DNA of 64,000 bases, taken from contig JAJPHF010000170.1 of assembly GCA_021325365.1 (NCBI GenBank), positions 14,756 through 78,755 of the forward strand, in the 5' to 3' direction. The DNA comes from Pseudomonadota bacterium. GTDB lineage: Bacteria; Chloroflexota; UBA6077; JAJPHF01. Shown piece by piece: positions 19,279 to 28,489 of this stretch. Numbering within the stretch: position 1 is the stretch's first letter; each line of letters starts with the position of its first letter. The translations under genes and the position numbers were made by a program. The notes below the pieces were generated by a model. It did no database searches. It was given only the letters and a program-made list of their open reading frames with translations, and was not told the origin of the DNA.

Positions 19279-20351
19279 TGCGCTTCCGCACGCGCGCCCT
19301 GATGCTGACCTGGGCGCCCTACTCGGGGCGCAGCGAGGGGCTCGCCCAGCACCTCGGCATCCGCAACTATTTCGTCCACTACCTGGCGTTCCAGCGGCCC
19401 TGGATCGCGCCGCTCAAGTACCCCCTGCAGGCCGTGGCCACGCTCCGCATCCTGTGGCGCGAGCGCCCGGCCACGGTGCTGGTGCAGAACCCGCCGCCGG
19501 TCGCGGCGCTGCTCGCGGCCCTCTACGGCGCGGCTACCGGCGCGGGCCTCATCGTCGACTCGCACTCGCAGGTGCTGCTCGTGCGGCGCTGGCGCTGGAC
19601 GCTGCCGCTGCAGCGCTGGCTCGCGCGGCGCGCGCTGGCGACCATCGTCACCAACGAGCACCTGGCCGCCATCATCCGCGGCTGGGACGCGCCGGTGCTG
19701 GTCGCCGGCGACCCGCCGATCGCCGTGCCGCCGCTCGGGCCGCGCCAGCCCCCGGCGCGCTTCACCGTGGTCTGCATCGGCACCTACGCCGACGACGAGC
19801 CCATCGGCGCAGTGCTCGCGGCCGCGCGGGCGCTGCCCGACGTGCAGTTCGCCCTTACCGGCAACACCAAGTACGCCCGGCCAGAGTGGCTGGCCGACGC
19901 GCCGCCGAACGTCGAGTTTACCGGCTTCGTGCCGCTGGACGAGTACTACCGGCGCCTCCGCGACGCGAGCGCGCTGCTCGTGCTCACCACGCTCGACCAC
20001 ACGGTGCTGCGCGGCGCCTGGGAGGCGCTGGCGCTCGGCCAGCCGCTCATCACCTCCGACTGGGGCATCCTGCGCGACTACTTCAGCCCCGGCGCGCTGT
20101 TCGTCGACAACACCGCCGCCGGCATCGCGGCCGCGATCCGTGACGCGCGCGCGCGCGAGGACACGCTGCGCGCGCAGATGGCCGCGACCCGCGAGCAGCG
20201 GCGCCGCGCCTGGCACGAGGCGCAAGCCTACCTGGAGCGGCTGATCGACGGCGTCTGGATGCGCGTCACGAAGGCCACGCGGCGACCCAGCCCCGCGGCG
20301 CCGCCCACCGCGGCGACGGTCGAGCCGCCGGGAGGGCGCCGTGCAGGCTGA
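19278..20351 (+). CDS. Glycosyltransferase, GT-B fold
   Basis: The 357-residue protein has a two-domain GT-B layout. The N-terminal domain carries TVLVQNPPPVAALLAAL and LIVDSHSQVLL. The C-terminal domain carries FTVVCIGTYADDEPIGAVL, NVEFTGFVPLDEYYRRL, and a donor-site region ALLVLTTLDHTVLRGAWEALALGQPLITS. It has no signal peptide and likely adds one sugar to the lipid-linked repeat unit at the inner membrane face. The ATG overlaps the preceding stop (TGATG), and the next gene starts 10 bases before its end. The C-terminal 20 residues are Pro/Ala-rich. Donor and acceptor cannot be assigned. Confidence 0.85.
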   Translation: MRFRTRALMLTWAPYSGRSEGLAQHLGIRNYFVHYLAFQRPWIAPLKYPLQAVATLRILWRERPATVLVQNPPPVAALLAALYGAATGAGLIVDSHSQVLLVRRWRWTLPLQRWLARRALATIVTNEHLAAIIRGWDAPVLVAGDPPIAVPPLGPRQPPARFTVVCIGTYADDEPIGAVLAAARALPDVQFALTGNTKYARPEWLADAPPNVEFTGFVPLDEYYRRLRDASALLVLTTLDHTVLRGAWEALALGQPLITSDWGILRDYFSPGALFVDNTAAGIAAAIRDARAREDTLRAQMAATREQRRRAWHEAQAYLERLIDGVWMRVTKATRRPSPAAPPTAATVEPPGGRRAG

Positions 20352-21669
20352 GGGCGTGGTGGAGCGGCGCCGCGTATTCCAGCGGCTGGCAGCGCTCGGC
20401 CGTCCGGACGCCCGCTTCTTGCGGCGCCTGGCGATTACGGGCGTCGGGAACGGGCTCAGCCGCGCGCTGGGCCTGTTGTTTGCCCTGGTGCTGGCAGGGC
20501 TGTTCCTGCCGGCCGAGTACGGCTACATCCGCTGGGCGACGAGCGTCGGCATGCTGGCGGCGATCCCCGTGGCCGGCGGCCCAGTGGCGCTCGCCCGCGC
20601 GCTCGGGGCCGCCCAGGGCGACCTGGCGCGCCAGCGCGGGCTCGCCACGGTCGGGATCGTGGCCGTCGTCGCCGTCACGGCGCTCTGCGCGCTGGGCACG
20701 ACGCTCGTGCTCACGGCGATCGGGCGCCCCGTGGGCGGGGTGCTCGCCGTCCTCGTCGGCATGACTCTCTTCACGGTCGCCTACAACGTCTACCGCGGCC
20801 TGGGAAGCGCCTGGCGCATCGCCGCGCTCTACGCCGGCAGCAACGCCCTCCAGCTCCTGCTCGTCGTGCTGCTGTGCGGCGGGCTCGGCTGGAAAATACC
20901 CGATCTGGCCCTTATCGTTTACAGTTTTGCGTGGACGCTGGTCGTCCTGGCGCTGGAGCTGCGGGCGCCCCAGGCGCTGACCTGGGACGCCGCGGCGGCG
21001 CGCGGCGCGCTCGCCGAGCTGTGGCGGGTGTGGGCGCCGCTCGTGCTCGCCAATGCGGCCTACGCGGCGTGGGCCTGGGGCGACGTGGTCCTGGTCGAGC
21101 ACTTCCTGGGCGAGGCGGCCGCCGGCTACTACGGCCTGGCGCGCACGATCGTCACGGTGTTCTTGCTGGTGCCCGAGGCGGTCACCATGCTGCTGCTGCC
21201 GCTGGTCGCCGCCGAGGGGCGCGGCGCGGGCAAGCTGACCGGCAGCCTGCTCGGCCTCACCGCGGCGGTGTCGGCGGGCCTGCTGGCCGGCGTCCTGCTC
21301 GTGGCGCCGCCGCTGTTGAGCCTGCTGGCGAACGGGCGCTACGCGCCCGCCGCGGCCGCGCTGCCGGGGCTGGCCGTCGGCATGGCGCTGTACGCACTCT
21401 ATATGGTCCTGGAGGGGCACTTGGTCGGTATGGGACGCGCGGCGGTCCACGCCGCGGGCATCTCGGTCATGCTGGTCGTGACGCTCGGCGGCGGCGCCCT
21501 CCTGTTGCCCAGCCAGGGCCTGGCGGGCGGCGGGCTGGCCTTCGCGCTGGGCGCTGCCGCGGGCCTGGCCACGGTCCTTCTCCTCGGGCGCCGGGCGCTC
21601 AGGGGCGAGCCGCCGCGGCCCCCCGCTGCGGGGGCAAGCTTCGACCAGACGCGGGCGGTGCGCGCGTGA
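20341..21669 (+). CDS. Polysaccharide flippase (Wzx-like, MOP superfamily)
   Basis: The 442-residue protein has twelve or more hydrophobic helices with the opening pattern of polysaccharide transporters (FLRRLAITGVGNGLSRALGL, FLPAEYGYIRWATSVGML). It would move the lipid-linked repeat unit across the membrane. Regularly spaced helices such as WAWGDVVLVEHFLGEAAAGYY and AGYYGLARTIVTVFLLVPEA fit the MOP family. The GTG at 20341 overlaps the previous gene by 11 bases, and the stop overlaps the next start (TGATG). With the Wzc and Wzy-like genes it makes a Wzx/Wzy-dependent assembly line. Confidence 0.87.
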   Translation: MQAEGVVERRRVFQRLAALGRPDARFLRRLAITGVGNGLSRALGLLFALVLAGLFLPAEYGYIRWATSVGMLAAIPVAGGPVALARALGAAQGDLARQRGLATVGIVAVVAVTALCALGTTLVLTAIGRPVGGVLAVLVGMTLFTVAYNVYRGLGSAWRIAALYAGSNALQLLLVVLLCGGLGWKIPDLALIVYSFAWTLVVLALELRAPQALTWDAAAARGALAELWRVWAPLVLANAAYAAWAWGDVVLVEHFLGEAAAGYYGLARTIVTVFLLVPEAVTMLLLPLVAAEGRGAGKLTGSLLGLTAAVSAGLLAGVLLVAPPLLSLLANGRYAPAAAALPGLAVGMALYALYMVLEGHLVGMGRAAVHAAGISVMLVVTLGGGALLLPSQGLAGGGLAFALGAAAGLATVLLLGRRALRGEPPRPPAAGASFDQTRAVRA

Positions 21670-23054
21670 TGCAGGCTAACGGCACGGCGCGAGCAGCGAG
21701 CGAGTCCCGGCCATCCTCGCCGTTGCCCCGCAACGCTGCGGTATCCGGCGCGAAGGGCGCCGGGGGGCGGGCGGACGACCGCCGCCCACGCGTTGCGATG
21801 GTCTCCTCGACGTACTACGTGGCCGACCCGCGCATCCGCCGGCAGGCCGAGGCGCTGGTGGCGCACGGCTATGCCGTCGACGTCATCTGTCAGCGGCAGG
21901 AGGGCGAAGCGCCCGCCGAGGACGTGGCCGGCGTGCGCGTCTACCGCGTCGGCGGCGTGCGCTACCGCGGCCAGAGCCTGGTGCAGTACGCGCGGGTCTA
22001 CGGCGGCTTCTTCCTCGCCGCGCTGGCGCTGCTCACGCGCCTCCAGCGCCGCCACGACTATGCCGCCGTGCAGGTCTACAGCATGCCCGAGGCGCTGGTC
22101 CTCACGGCGATCGGCCCGAAGCTGGCCGGCGTGCCGCTGATCTACGACGCGGGCGACCTGACGACCGAGCTGTACGCGGCGAAGTTCGGCGACCGGAGCG
22201 TGCCCTTGATGGCAGGCGCGCTGCGGCTCCAGGAGGCCTTCTGCCTGCGGCTCGCCGATCTGGTCGTCACCGTCCACGAGGATTACCGCCAGCGCGTGCT
22301 GGCGCGCGGCGTGCCAGCCGAGCGCGTCGTGGTGGCTATGAACCTGCCGGACGAGCGGCTGTTCCACCCGGGCCTGCGCGAGACGCCGGGGGCGCTGCCG
22401 CCCGGCTTCGAGCGGCCCGCGGCCGGCCCGCAGCCGTTCATCGTGGTGAACCACGGCTCCTGGGTCGAGCGCTACGGCACGGACCTGTCCGTCGAGGCGG
22501 TGGGCCTGCTGCGCGACCGCATTCCCGAGCTGCGGCTGCTGATCTACGGCGATGGCGACCTGCGGCCGCGGCTCACGGCGCTCGTGGAGCGCCTGGACCT
22601 GCGCGACCGCGTGTACCTCGCCCCCCACTACCTGCCGGTCGAGACCATGCCGGGGCTGCTCGCGGCGGCGGACGCGGGGATCGTGCCGTCGCGCTCCGAC
22701 GCCTTCACGGAGACCATGCTGCCGAACAAGCTGCTCGAGTATCTAGCATTGGGACTGCCCACGGTGGTCACGCGCACGCGGACGATCGTGGCGCACGTGC
22801 CGGAGAACGTGGTCGAGTACTGCGCGCCCGGCGACGTGGCCGATCTGGCCCGGGCCATCGAGCGCATCTGGCGCGACCCCCAGCGCCGCGCCGCGCTCGC
22901 GCGCGCCGCGCTCGACTTCAGCGCCGCCCACCGCTGGTCCGACGCCGCCGCGCGCTATTGCGCCGCCGTCGACGAGCTGGTGGCGCGTCACGGCCGCGTG
23001 CCGGCGGCGCCCGTGCAGCGCGCGCTGGCGGCGAGTGCGAGGAGGTCGCGATGA
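21669..23054 (+). CDS. Glycosyltransferase family 4-like protein
   Basis: The 461-residue protein has a disordered N-terminus of about 40 residues and then a GT-B fold. The start of the fold is RVAMVSSTYYVADPRIRRQA; the acceptor domain includes VDVICQRQEGE and VPLIYDAGDLTTELYAA; the donor domain includes FIVVNHGSWVERYGTDLSVE, LRLLIYGDGDLRPRL, AADAGIVPSRSDAFTETMLP and NKLLEYLALGLPTVVT. The ExxxxGxP-type donor motif is readable in LLEYLALGLP. It probably adds a further sugar to the repeat unit. Both ends overlap neighbours by one to four bases, which indicates one coupled operon. Confidence 0.9.
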   Translation: MQANGTARAASESRPSSPLPRNAAVSGAKGAGGRADDRRPRVAMVSSTYYVADPRIRRQAEALVAHGYAVDVICQRQEGEAPAEDVAGVRVYRVGGVRYRGQSLVQYARVYGGFFLAALALLTRLQRRHDYAAVQVYSMPEALVLTAIGPKLAGVPLIYDAGDLTTELYAAKFGDRSVPLMAGALRLQEAFCLRLADLVVTVHEDYRQRVLARGVPAERVVVAMNLPDERLFHPGLRETPGALPPGFERPAAGPQPFIVVNHGSWVERYGTDLSVEAVGLLRDRIPELRLLIYGDGDLRPRLTALVERLDLRDRVYLAPHYLPVETMPGLLAAADAGIVPSRSDAFTETMLPNKLLEYLALGLPTVVTRTRTIVAHVPENVVEYCAPGDVADLARAIERIWRDPQRRAALARAALDFSAAHRWSDAAARYCAAVDELVARHGRVPAAPVQRALAASARRSR

Positions 23055-23881
23055 GGCGAGGCGCCCTGGGGCCGGGCGGCAGGCTCAGGCTCGCCCGGCT
23101 GATGGTCGTCGCCCTGGCGGCCGGGCTAGCTCTCCTGCCCGCCTTCGGGCAGGCGCTCGACCGTGACAGCGCCGAGCGCGAGCTGCTCACGCTCACCAAC
23201 TCCGACCGCACCTCGAACGGCCTCGCGTCGCTGCGCCCGAACGACCCGTTGGCCGACGTGGCTCGCGACCGCAGCGAAGACATGGCGGATCGCAACTACT
23301 TCAGCCACGAGATCCCGCCCGACGGCCATTACTTCGAGTCGCTGCTGCCCCCCGCCGGGCTGGACTACCGCCTGGCCGGCGAGAACATCGCGCGCAACAA
23401 TGCCAGCGACCGCGAGACGGTGCAGCGCGCCGAGACGGGCTTCCTGAACAGCCCGCCCCACCGTGCCAACATCATGGAGGCGCAGTACCGCGACATCGGT
23501 GTGGGCGCCTGGGACCGCGCGGACGGCATGAAGTACTTCACCGTCCTGTTCCTGACGCCGCTGGCGGCCGGCGCCGCGACCCCGCCCTCGCGCCTGCTGA
23601 CCGCGCCGCCGGCGGCGTCGGACGAGGCCACGCCGCGCTTGGCCGAGGCGCTGCTCGGCCCAGCCGGCACGGCGCACGCGCAGGCGCAGGTGCCGAGCGA
23701 CGAGAGCGAGGTGCCGACCACCAGCGAGGGGAGCGGGCGCATCGTCAGCAACGGGCCGCCGCCCGCGCCGCTGGCCAGCCAGCCGCGCCTGGCCGCCGAG
23801 GTGGTCGCCGGCCAGCCGGCCCAGCTGGGCCTGCTCGACGGCATCATTACCCGCGTGCTCAAGCTGTACCTGAGCGTGTGA
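23051..23881 (+). CDS. Secreted CAP/SCP-domain protein
   Basis: The 276-residue protein has a basic N-terminus and a hydrophobic signal (RLARLMVVALAAGLALLPAFGQA). A CAP domain follows: LLTLTNSDRTSNGLASLRPN, RDRSEDMADRNYFSHEIPP, LAGENIARNN and NSPPHRANIMEAQYRDIGVG. The tail of about 100 residues is Ala, Pro and Ser-rich. CAP proteins in bacteria are exported and often bind cell-wall or lipid ligands, but their role is rarely known. AGGAGG lies 5 bases before the ATG, which overlaps the previous stop (ATGA). Its place in the operon suggests a role in polysaccharide or wall assembly. Confidence 0.87.
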   Translation: MRRGALGPGGRLRLARLMVVALAAGLALLPAFGQALDRDSAERELLTLTNSDRTSNGLASLRPNDPLADVARDRSEDMADRNYFSHEIPPDGHYFESLLPPAGLDYRLAGENIARNNASDRETVQRAETGFLNSPPHRANIMEAQYRDIGVGAWDRADGMKYFTVLFLTPLAAGAATPPSRLLTAPPAASDEATPRLAEALLGPAGTAHAQAQVPSDESEVPTTSEGSGRIVSNGPPPAPLASQPRLAAEVVAGQPAQLGLLDGIITRVLKLYLSV

Positions 23882-23882
23882 C

Positions 23883-24680
23883 GTGGAGCCCAAGACGCTG
23901 TCCGAGCCGACTGCGACGACCAACGGCGCCGCGGCCGCCGGTCCCGCGCTGTACTGTGAGGGACTGACGAAGATCTACCGCGGCCCGCGGCCGGTGCACG
24001 CCCTGCGCGGCGTGAGCCTGTCGGTCGAGCCGGGCGAGTTCGTGGCGATCATGGGGCCGTCGGGGTCCGGCAAGAGCACTCTCCTGCACCTGCTCGGCGG
24101 CATCGACACGCCGACCAGCGGGCGGGTGGTCATCGACGGCGTCGACCTGAGCACGCTCGACACGGCCGCGCTCACGCGCCTGCGCCGCGAGCGCACCGGC
24201 TTCATCTTCCAGTTCTTCAACCTCGTGCCCACGCTCACCGTGCGCGAGAACGTCGACCTGCCGTTCCTCCTCGGCGCGCCGGCCGGCGGGTACCGCCGCG
24301 AGCGGGTGCAGAACAACCTGCGCCGCATGGGCCTGGAGGGCTACGAGGACCACAGCCCGCAGCAGCTCTCCGGCGGCGAGCAGCAGCGGGTGGCCATCGC
24401 CCGCGCGCTGGTAACGCGCCCGGCGATCGTCTTCGCCGACGAGCCCACCGGCAACCTCGACTACGCGACCAGCGAGGAGATCCTCAACCTGCTTCAGACC
24501 TGCTCCCGCGAGTTCAACCAGACCATCGTGCTGGTGACGCACGACGCGCGCGCGGCGGCTTACGCCGACCGCGTGCTGTTCGTGCGCGACGGCCTGCTGC
24601 GCGAAGACATCCAGCTTGGGCGCCGGGAGGATCATCGTGCCGGGCCTCTCATTGCTCGCCTGGCGGAGCTTGGCCTCTAG
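23883..24680 (+). CDS. ABC transporter ATP-binding protein (MacB/LolD type)
   Basis: The 265-residue protein has all motor motifs: Walker [11 protein letters not shown] loop [14 protein letters not shown], signature LSGGEQQRV, Walker [13 protein letters not shown] and switch HDARA. The family drives mechanotransmission systems that move lipoproteins, peptides or antibiotics with an FtsX-type permease, and that permease is the next gene. It starts with GTG one base after the CAP gene stop and runs 44 bases past the permease start. The extra 25-residue N-terminus is Ala/Thr-rich and probably unstructured. Confidence 0.95.
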   Translation: MEPKTLSEPTATTNGAAAAGPALYCEGLTKIYRGPRPVHALRGVSLSVEPGEFVAIMGPSGSGKSTLLHLLGGIDTPTSGRVVIDGVDLSTLDTAALTRLRRERTGFIFQFFNLVPTLTVRENVDLPFLLGAPAGGYRRERVQNNLRRMGLEGYEDHSPQQLSGGEQQRVAIARALVTRPAIVFADEPTGNLDYATSEEILNLLQTCSREFNQTIVLVTHDARAAAYADRVLFVRDGLLREDIQLGRREDHRAGPLIARLAELGL

Positions 24681-27168
24681 GCCGCTCCGCACGCTCCTGA
24701 CCCTCCTGGCGGTGGCGCTCGGCGTCGCCATGCTGGTCGCCGTGACCGCGACCAACGCCACGATCGACGCCAGCCTGCAAGAGGCTGCCAACCGCCTCGT
24801 CGGCAACGTGGACGCCGAGGTCCGCAGCTTCGGCGGCGCCGGCTTCACCCGCCAGACCGCCGACGCCATCCTGCGCCTGCCCGAGGTCGAGCGTCGCGGC
24901 GACGACGTCCTGGCCGCGCCCACCGTCCACAAGCGCGTGTTCTACCGCACCGACGCCGGCACGCAGGGTTTCGTCGAATTGATCGGCATCGACCCGGCAA
25001 AAGCCCGGCTGATGGAGACGTTCGGCGTCCAGCAGGGCGTGTTTCTCCCGACCGAGAGCATGCGTAACGTGATGGTGCTGGCCAGCTGGGCGAAGGCGCG
25101 CAACCTCGCGCCGGGCGACTTCATCCAGCTCATCAGCTACACGGGCTTGCAGCCGTTCCAGATCGTCGCCTTGCTCGACGACGCGGGCCTCGGCGAGACC
25201 GGTTACGGCCAGGTGGTGTACGTCTCGCTGCGGAGCGGCCAGGAGCTGTTCAACATGGCCGACCGCGTGGACCGCGTCGCCCTGAAGCTGCGCCCCGACG
25301 CGACCATGCCGCAGCTCGAGGCCGACCTGCGGCAGATCATGCAGCAGGACTACCTGGTGGTCCCGGCCGCCGAGCGGGCGCGCGGGCTGCGCGAGTCGGT
25401 GGCCGCGCTCCAGTACAGCCTGGACCTGTTCGGCATCCTGCCGCTGCTCGTCGGCGCCTTCTTCATCCTGAACAGCTTCCAGCTCAGCGTGGCCGAGCGG
25501 CAGCGCGAGCTGGCGCTGCTCCGCGTGGGCGGCGCGACGCCCGGCCAGGTGATGCGCCTGGTGCTCTGGGAAGCCCTCTGGCTGGGCGTCGTCGGCAGCG
25601 CCCTCGGCATCATCCTGGGCGTTGCGCTCGCCTGGGTGCTGGTGCGCGCGTTGGAGACGAGCGGCGAGGTGCGCCTGCTCGCCTGGGCGCTGCCGCTCAC
25701 CGCCATCCTCGGCGGCCTGGCGGCGGGCCTGGTCGTCACCGTGCTGGCCGCGCTGCTGCCGGCGGCCAACGCCGCACGCACCGCGCCGCTCGACGTGCTG
25801 CGCCCGCGCGGCGCGCTCGGCGCGCTCGGCGGGCGGCCGGGCTGGACCGGGCTGGCGGTGCTCGGGCTGCTGGCCGCCATCGCGCTCCTCGCCGCCGGGG
25901 TCGCCGCCGCGGAATGGCGGCTGCTTGGCGCCGTCGGCCTGGTGCTCCTCTTCGTCAGCGTGCTCGCCTTGCTGCCGCTGCTCCTCGGCGGGCTGGCTGC
26001 GCTGCTCAACCCGCTGCTGCGCGTGCTCCCGGGCGACAGCCTGCTGAGCGCGCGCAACCTGACGCGCAACCGCACGCGCACCACGGTAACGCTCACGGGC
26101 CTGGTCGTCGGCTTCGCGCTGACCGTCGGCGTGGGCGGGCTGGCCGAGAGCGCCACGCGCGTCGGGCGCGACCGCGCCGCGGCGCTGTTCGCCGGGCGCT
26201 ACGCCATCATCTCGCCGGTGGCCCAGCCGGGCGAGTTCGTCACCGACTTCGCCAAGGTTCCCGGCGTCGCGCGCGTCTCCCCGATCCGCCACTTCGCGGC
26301 GCTCCACGACCGCGAGATCGCGGACGTCATCGCGCTGGAGCCCGATGCCTACGCCAGCACGCCCGCCCAGGGCCGGCAGGACGCCGCGTGGCGGGCCGCG
26401 CTCGGCGCGCTCGCGGCGCACGGCGACGGCGCGCTGGTGCCGGGGCCGCTGGCCGCCGCCTGGGGCGTCGGCCCCGGCAGCACGCTGCGGCTGCGCGCGA
26501 ACGACCGCGACGTGGACATCCCGGTGGTCGGCGTCATCGAGCCCGTGTTTCCCTCCGACGACGACCGCGGCGCGGTGATCGTGCCCTGGGCCACGACGCT
26601 GCGCTGGACAGGGCAGGACGAGTGGAACTACCTGAACGTGCTGCCGGCGCCCGGCCAGGCCGGCCCGGCGCTGGGGCGCGCGCTCGGCGACGCCGCCGCG
26701 CTCTACGGCCTGCAGGCCATCACCACCGACCAGATCGCCGGGTCCATCCAGCGCTCGCTGGAGCGCGTCGTGGGCCTGGTGAACGCTATGCTCGGCGTCG
26801 GCATCCTCATCGCCGCGCTCGCCATCCTGAACACCATGCTCATGAACGTCTACGACCGCGTCCACGAGATCGCGCTGCTGCGCGCGACTGGCATGGACCC
26901 GGCCCAGACCGCGCGCATGGTGCTCTTCGAGGCGATGGCGATGGGGCTCGTGGCGATGCTCGTGGGAAGCGCGCTCGGCCTGGGCGCCGGCTGGCTCGTC
27001 TTGCAGCTCGCGCGCTCGCCCGAGTTCCAGGCACCCTACGTCTTCCCGGCCCCCGAGATCCTGGCCGCGCTCGTCGTCGCGCTCGTGCTGGTGCCGCTGG
27101 CGGGCGTCTACCCGGCGCGCTACGCCGCGCGCCTAAACGTGGTCGATGCGCTCACCGGCATGCGATAG
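24637..27168 (+). CDS. FtsX/MacB-type ABC transporter permease, duplicated form
   Basis: The 843-residue protein has the long LolCE/FtsX layout. The first half has a membrane helix at the start (PLRTLLTLLAVALGVAMLVA), a large extracytoplasmic domain, and three helices (residues about 270-390). The second half repeats the pattern: helix near residue 485 (TVTLTGLVVGFALTVGVGG), external domain and three C-terminal helices ending YPARYAARLNVVDALTGMR. This ten-helix form without a fused ATPase is common in GC-rich bacteria. The start is GTG at 24637, because GGGAGG lies 6 bases upstream; a TTG at 24616 is the alternative. The substrate is unknown, though context suggests a cell-envelope component. 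Confidence 0.9.
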   Translation: MPGLSLLAWRSLASRPLRTLLTLLAVALGVAMLVAVTATNATIDASLQEAANRLVGNVDAEVRSFGGAGFTRQTADAILRLPEVERRGDDVLAAPTVHKRVFYRTDAGTQGFVELIGIDPAKARLMETFGVQQGVFLPTESMRNVMVLASWAKARNLAPGDFIQLISYTGLQPFQIVALLDDAGLGETGYGQVVYVSLRSGQELFNMADRVDRVALKLRPDATMPQLEADLRQIMQQDYLVVPAAERARGLRESVAALQYSLDLFGILPLLVGAFFILNSFQLSVAERQRELALLRVGGATPGQVMRLVLWEALWLGVVGSALGIILGVALAWVLVRALETSGEVRLLAWALPLTAILGGLAAGLVVTVLAALLPAANAARTAPLDVLRPRGALGALGGRPGWTGLAVLGLLAAIALLAAGVAAAEWRLLGAVGLVLLFVSVLALLPLLLGGLAALLNPLLRVLPGDSLLSARNLTRNRTRTTVTLTGLVVGFALTVGVGGLAESATRVGRDRAAALFAGRYAIISPVAQPGEFVTDFAKVPGVARVSPIRHFAALHDREIADVIALEPDAYASTPAQGRQDAAWRAALGALAAHGDGALVPGPLAAAWGVGPGSTLRLRANDRDVDIPVVGVIEPVFPSDDDRGAVIVPWATTLRWTGQDEWNYLNVLPAPGQAGPALGRALGDAAALYGLQAITTDQIAGSIQRSLERVVGLVNAMLGVGILIAALAILNTMLMNVYDRVHEIALLRATGMDPAQTARMVLFEAMAMGLVAMLVGSALGLGAGWLVLQLARSPEFQAPYVFPAPEILAALVVALVLVPLAGVYPARYAARLNVVDALTGMR

Positions 27169-27204
27169 TTCCCCCACCCTCGACTCGCTCGGGTTGGAGG
27201 CGGC

Positions 27205-28302
27205 ATGTCTCGCGTTCGCGCCCCGCACCTCGCGCTCGCCGTCGCCGCGCTGCTCCTCGTCGGCCTGGCCGCGCCGGGCACGCCGCCCGCGCGCGCGACG
27301 CCCGACCGCGTGAGCGCGCTCGGCGGCAGCTGGTTCGCCGTGGGCTACAACTACCCCTGGCACCGCTACAACTACGACTTCGGCGACGACGCTGGCGAGA
27401 ACATCCACGGCCAGTACGCCGCGCTCGACGCCCAGCTCGCCGACTTGCAGGCGAGCGGCACGCACGTCACGCGCTGGTACGTCTTCAACGACGGCGAGCG
27501 CTACCCGCTCTTCGACCGCAACGGGCAGGTCACGGGCCTCCCCGCCAGCTTCTACCAGAACTTCGACGACATGCTGGCGCTGGCCAGCGCCCACAACGTC
27601 TACGTGATCCCGGTGCTCTGGGACTCGCCGGTGGCGAAGCGGGGCCGCAACCACGCCGCCGTCATCACCGACGCGGGTGTGCGCCAGAGCTACCTCGACA
27701 ACGTGCTGCGCCCGCTCCTCCAGCGCTACGGCCGGAATCCCACCATCCTGGCCTGGTCGGTGATGAACGAGCCGGACTGGCCGGCCGGCTTCACCAATGA
27801 CCGCAGCTTCCAGCGTATTCCCGTGGACCAGCTGCGCGCCTTCATCCAGGCGCACGTGCAGTACGTGCGCACCTACGCCAGCCAGGCGGTGACCATCGAC
27901 GCGGGCGGGCTGCCCTGGCTGGACCGCTGGACCGACCTCGGCCTCGATCTGTACCTCGTCCACTGGTATCCGTGGATCGACCGCGACTACGGCGCCCAGT
28001 ACTCGCCGTACAACCGCGCGGCCGACAGCTTCAACGTGGACAAGCCTATCGTCATCGCCGAGTTTCCGCTGAAGAGCACGCCCTACAGCGTGCAGCAGAG
28101 CCTGGACACGTTCTACGCCAACGGCTACGCGGGCGCGCTGGGCTGGTGCTACCCGAACAACGTGGACGAGTTCTGCGACCAGGGCAGCTACAACAGCTCG
28201 CGCGACACCTTCCGCGCCTGGGCTCAGGGGCACCAGGCCGAGGTGAACATCCGCCCAATGCAGGGGCTGGTCCCTGGGCCGTGGAGCGGGTGGCGCGGCT
28301 AG
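27205..28302 (+). CDS. Secreted GH5-like glycoside hydrolase
   Basis: The 365-residue protein has a Sec signal (residues 1-31, cut likely after PPARA). The rest reads as a clan GH-A barrel: the acid/base is probably Glu189 in WSVMNEPDW and the nucleophile Glu286 in PIVIAEFP. Aromatic residues expected in a sugar-binding cleft are frequent (YNYPWHRYNYDFG, HWYPWIDRDYG). The family includes cellulases and mannanases. In this setting it may trim the exported polysaccharide. A ribosome site (GGTTGGAGGCGGC) precedes the ATG. The exact GH family should be treated as tentative. Confidence 0.82.
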   Translation: MSRVRAPHLALAVAALLLVGLAAPGTPPARATPDRVSALGGSWFAVGYNYPWHRYNYDFGDDAGENIHGQYAALDAQLADLQASGTHVTRWYVFNDGERYPLFDRNGQVTGLPASFYQNFDDMLALASAHNVYVIPVLWDSPVAKRGRNHAAVITDAGVRQSYLDNVLRPLLQRYGRNPTILAWSVMNEPDWPAGFTNDRSFQRIPVDQLRAFIQAHVQYVRTYASQAVTIDAGGLPWLDRWTDLGLDLYLVHWYPWIDRDYGAQYSPYNRAADSFNVDKPIVIAEFPLKSTPYSVQQSLDTFYANGYAGALGWCYPNNVDEFCDQGSYNSSRDTFRAWAQGHQAEVNIRPMQGLVPGPWSGWRG

Positions 28303-28367
28303 CCTGACGAACCCAAAATGACCGATCCGTGAACGGGCGAGCCCGTCGCACGGGATGGACTACGCAA

Positions 28368-28402
28368 TTCGGATGATGGCGGGTGCCCCGGTCGTCCGGA
28401 CC
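28368..28402. promoter_or_regulatory. Palindromic intergenic motif, copy C
   Basis: TTCGGATGATGGCGGG is followed by GGTCGTCCGGACC. It shares GGATGATGG and GGTCGTCCGG with copies A and B. It lies 51 bases before the -10 element at 28454. Confidence 0.5.
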
Positions 28403-28453
28403 GGGCGGGCACAATCGTCTTGAGCATGGATATTCAGAATTCTGGCCCGCGCC

Positions 28454-28459
28454 TATAAT
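28454..28459 (+). promoter_or_regulatory. Consensus -10 box for the DUF4012-sortase gene
   Basis: A perfect TATAAT lies 30 bases before the GTG at 28490. No convincing -35 is at 16-18 bases (TATTCA is the closest). Confidence 0.5.
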
Positions 28460-28489
28460 CGAAAGTAGCGCCATCAGACGGAGTCGAAC

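Noticed and set aside
24649..26865. Long leftward open frame of over 700 codons opposite the ABC permease
   Set aside because: It is a mirror of the GC-rich codon pattern of the permease, very rich in Gln, His, Asp and Arg, with no family marks.
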